Source: Desulfobacteraceae bacterium (lineage in GTDB: Bacteria; Desulfobacterota; Desulfobacteria; Desulfobacterales; Desulfobacteraceae). Taken from it: a DNA stretch of 6,515 nucleotides. Under the pieces are notes generated by a model, which saw only the letters and a list, made by a program, of their open reading frames with translations, had not been told where the DNA came from and searched no databases. The stretch lies in the NCBI GenBank assembly GCA_023140455.1, contig JAGLLQ010000323.1, forward strand, positions 1 to 6,515, written 5' to 3'. This document shows, one piece after another, positions 5,399 through 6,515 of this stretch (positions within the stretch are counted from its first letter, which is position 1; each line of letters begins with the position of its first letter). The translations under genes and the position numbers were made by a program.

Positions 5399-6079
5399 TT
5401 ACGCAAAGGCTATCCCATCTACAATATTGATTGTCCTGGAAGAATATGCACTCATACCTTTATTATGGGTAACCATAATTATGGTATGTCCATCCTGATT
5501 CAGGGATTTTAAAAGCCCCATAATCTCTTTTGCTGTATTGCTATCAAGGTTCCCTGTAGGTTCGTCTGCAAGGATAAGTGGTGGTTTGTTTACAATGGCA
5601 CGGGCAATGGCAACTCTTTCCTGTTCGCCTCCTGAAAGTTGATCTGGCAGGCGGTCTGCTTTTTTATCTAAGCCTACTATTCTTAAAACATCCATAGCCA
5701 TTTGGCGTTGCTTTTTCTTTTTTAAGCCTGTAACTGCCATGGGCAGCTCTACATTTTCAATCACTGTCAAATATGGAACAAGTTGAAAGGACTGAAAAAT
5801 GAATCCAATGTATTCACTCCTGAAATCTGCTCTTTGTTCGTTGGAAAGCTTGTAAATATCCATTGAATCAATAAACAACTCCCCTTTTGAAGGATGGTTT
5901 AAGGCGCCCAGAATTGAAAGCAGAGTGCTTTTACCTGATCCGGATTGCCCCATGATGGTGATAAACTCACCATCATCAATGTGAAAATCCATGTTTGTAA
6001 CAGCATTGATAGTTTTTTCACCACTGTTATAAATTTTACCAATATTATGTATTTCTATGAAATGTGCAGCCAGATTCAT
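5399..6079 (-). CDS. ABC transporter ATP-binding protein, LolD/MacB family
   Basis: Codes for 226 residues, the usual size of a LolD/MacB-type ATPase subunit. In order: Walker [10 protein letters not shown] (44-52), Q-loop Gln96 in [21 protein letters not shown], signature LSGGEQERV (148-156), Walker B LILADEP (168-174) with catalytic Glu173, D-loop NLDS (177-180) and the H-loop His205 in MVTHNKG. The [15 protein letters not shown] stretch is typical of the subfamily pairing with FtsX-like permeases. These transporters move lipoproteins, peptides, antibiotics or other substrates out of the inner membrane by a mechanotransmission mechanism; the substrate here is unknown. The start at 6079 is preceded by AAAAGGA (6087-6093). 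It follows the permease gene by 16 nt on the same strand, so the two form one operon, here with the permease first. Confidence 0.93.
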   Translation of the reverse strand: MNLAAHFIEIHNIGKIYNSGEKTINAVTNMDFHIDDGEFITIMGQSGSGKSTLLSILGALNHPSKGELFIDSMDIYKLSNEQRADFRSEYIGFIFQSFQLVPYLTVIENVELPMAVTGLKKKKQRQMAMDVLRIVGLDKKADRLPDQLSGGEQERVAIARAIVNKPPLILADEPTGNLDSNTAKEIMGLLKSLNQDGHTIIMVTHNKGMSAYSSRTINIVDGIAFA

Positions 6080-6095
6080 ACTTTTTTCCTTTTAT

Positions 6096-6515
6096 CTAAA
6101 GTGACCTTAATGCTTCACTTGGATCCATATTACTTGCTTTATAGGCAGGATATAAACTTGCAAGAAGACTTAACCCAACAGCCATTAACAATGAAATAAT
6201 ACCAAGAGAAGAATTGATGCCGGCAAAGACTCCATCTTTCATTACAATGGGAATAATGCCATAAGCAGTAAGATTGCCAAGAACAAATCCAATAATGCCT
6301 CCTATAATTCCCAATAAAAGCGCCTCTAAAAGTATAATCTGCATCACATGACCACGTCGAAAACCAATTGCTCTGAATATGCCGATTTCTCTTGTGCGTT
6401 CATTAACCGAACCCATCATGGTTACAAGCACAAGAAGAGATCCTATGAAGATTACAAGAATGGAGACACCCATGCTAAACGTTTTAAACATTTCAATGGA
6501 CTGCATTTTTGACAT
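6096..6515 (-). CDS. FtsX/MacB-like ABC transporter permease, C-terminal part
   Basis: Partial gene: the last 139 codons and the stop are in the window, and the 5' part lies beyond the right edge. The Met at the window end is in-frame but is probably internal, because the sequence enters the FtsX domain directly. Three membrane helices are visible (about 12-36, 58-88 and 103-124). Between the first and second lies the family hallmark SVNERTREIGIFRAIGFRRGHVMQIILLEA (36-65), and the tail YPAYKASNMDPSEALRSL (122-139) is the standard FtsX/MacB ending. This is the membrane half of the ABC exporter whose ATPase is encoded 16 nt downstream. In complete members a large periplasmic domain separates the first helix from these three; it is not visible here. 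Confidence 0.92.
   Translation of the reverse strand: MSKMQSIEMFKTFSMGVSILVIFIGSLLVLVTMMGSVNERTREIGIFRAIGFRRGHVMQIILLEALLLGIIGGIIGFVLGNLTAYGIIPIVMKDGVFAGINSSLGIISLLMAVGLSLLASLYPAYKASNMDPSEALRSL

Noticed and set aside
5462..5479. ATTATGG-N4-CCATAAT palindrome
   Set aside because: It lies within the ABC ATPase coding sequence for the conserved H-loop region (MVTHN) and is best explained by codon choice.
5336..5512. Small plus-strand reading frame (58 codons) after AGGGGG at 5321-5326
   Set aside because: About two thirds of it is antisense to the conserved 3' end of the ABC ATPase gene, and its product resembles no family I know and has a shadow-frame composition.

Overview
The window is an AT-rich bacterial segment, densely coded, with seven genes: five complete and two cut by the window edges. 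No rRNA, tRNA, CRISPR array, insertion sequence or prophage gene was seen. Strong AGGAGG-type ribosome binding sites, a sulfide-linked operon, a sigma-54-type promoter before an ammonium transporter gene and a MacB/LolD-type ABC exporter suggest a Gram-negative anaerobe or facultative anaerobe. A sulfur-metabolising Desulfobacterota (deltaproteobacterial) lineage is my best guess, but it is inference from style and gene content only.

Region 1 (1-2502, minus strand) is a three-gene operon read right to left. It holds a sulfide:quinone oxidoreductase (SQR) family flavoprotein, a DUF1641 protein whose ribosome binding site overlaps the SQR stop codon, and 16 nt further on a PLP-dependent Cys/Met-metabolism enzyme that runs off the left edge. 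Together they look like a sulfide/sulfane-sulfur handling unit: SQR oxidises sulfide to the quinone pool, DUF1641 is a probable partner of unknown function, and the PLP enzyme builds or breaks C-S bonds in homocysteine-type amino acids.

Region 2 (2503-2641) is a compact divergent control region. Two near-consensus sigma-70 promoters face away from each other with overlapping -35 boxes. A perfect 6+6 bp inverted repeat (TACCAC-N3-GTGGTA) lies in the spacer of the SQR promoter, a classic repressor position. The rightward promoter drives a thioredoxin-reductase-like flavoprotein (2642-3742) that lacks the CxxC redox motif. Joint control of the two flavoproteins is therefore likely.

Region 3 (3748-5082, minus) is an Amt ammonium transporter that converges on the flavoprotein gene with only 5 bp between the stop codons. 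Upstream of amt is a textbook sigma-54 -24/-12 element, pointing to nitrogen control. The gene-free stretch 5083-5398 also carries a perfect 16-bp inverted repeat and a second partial copy of its core, which may be a regulator-binding array.

Region 4 (5399-6515, minus) is the end of an ABC exporter operon: a LolD/MacB-type ATPase preceded 16 nt upstream by the C-terminal part of an FtsX/MacB-like permease that continues beyond the right edge.
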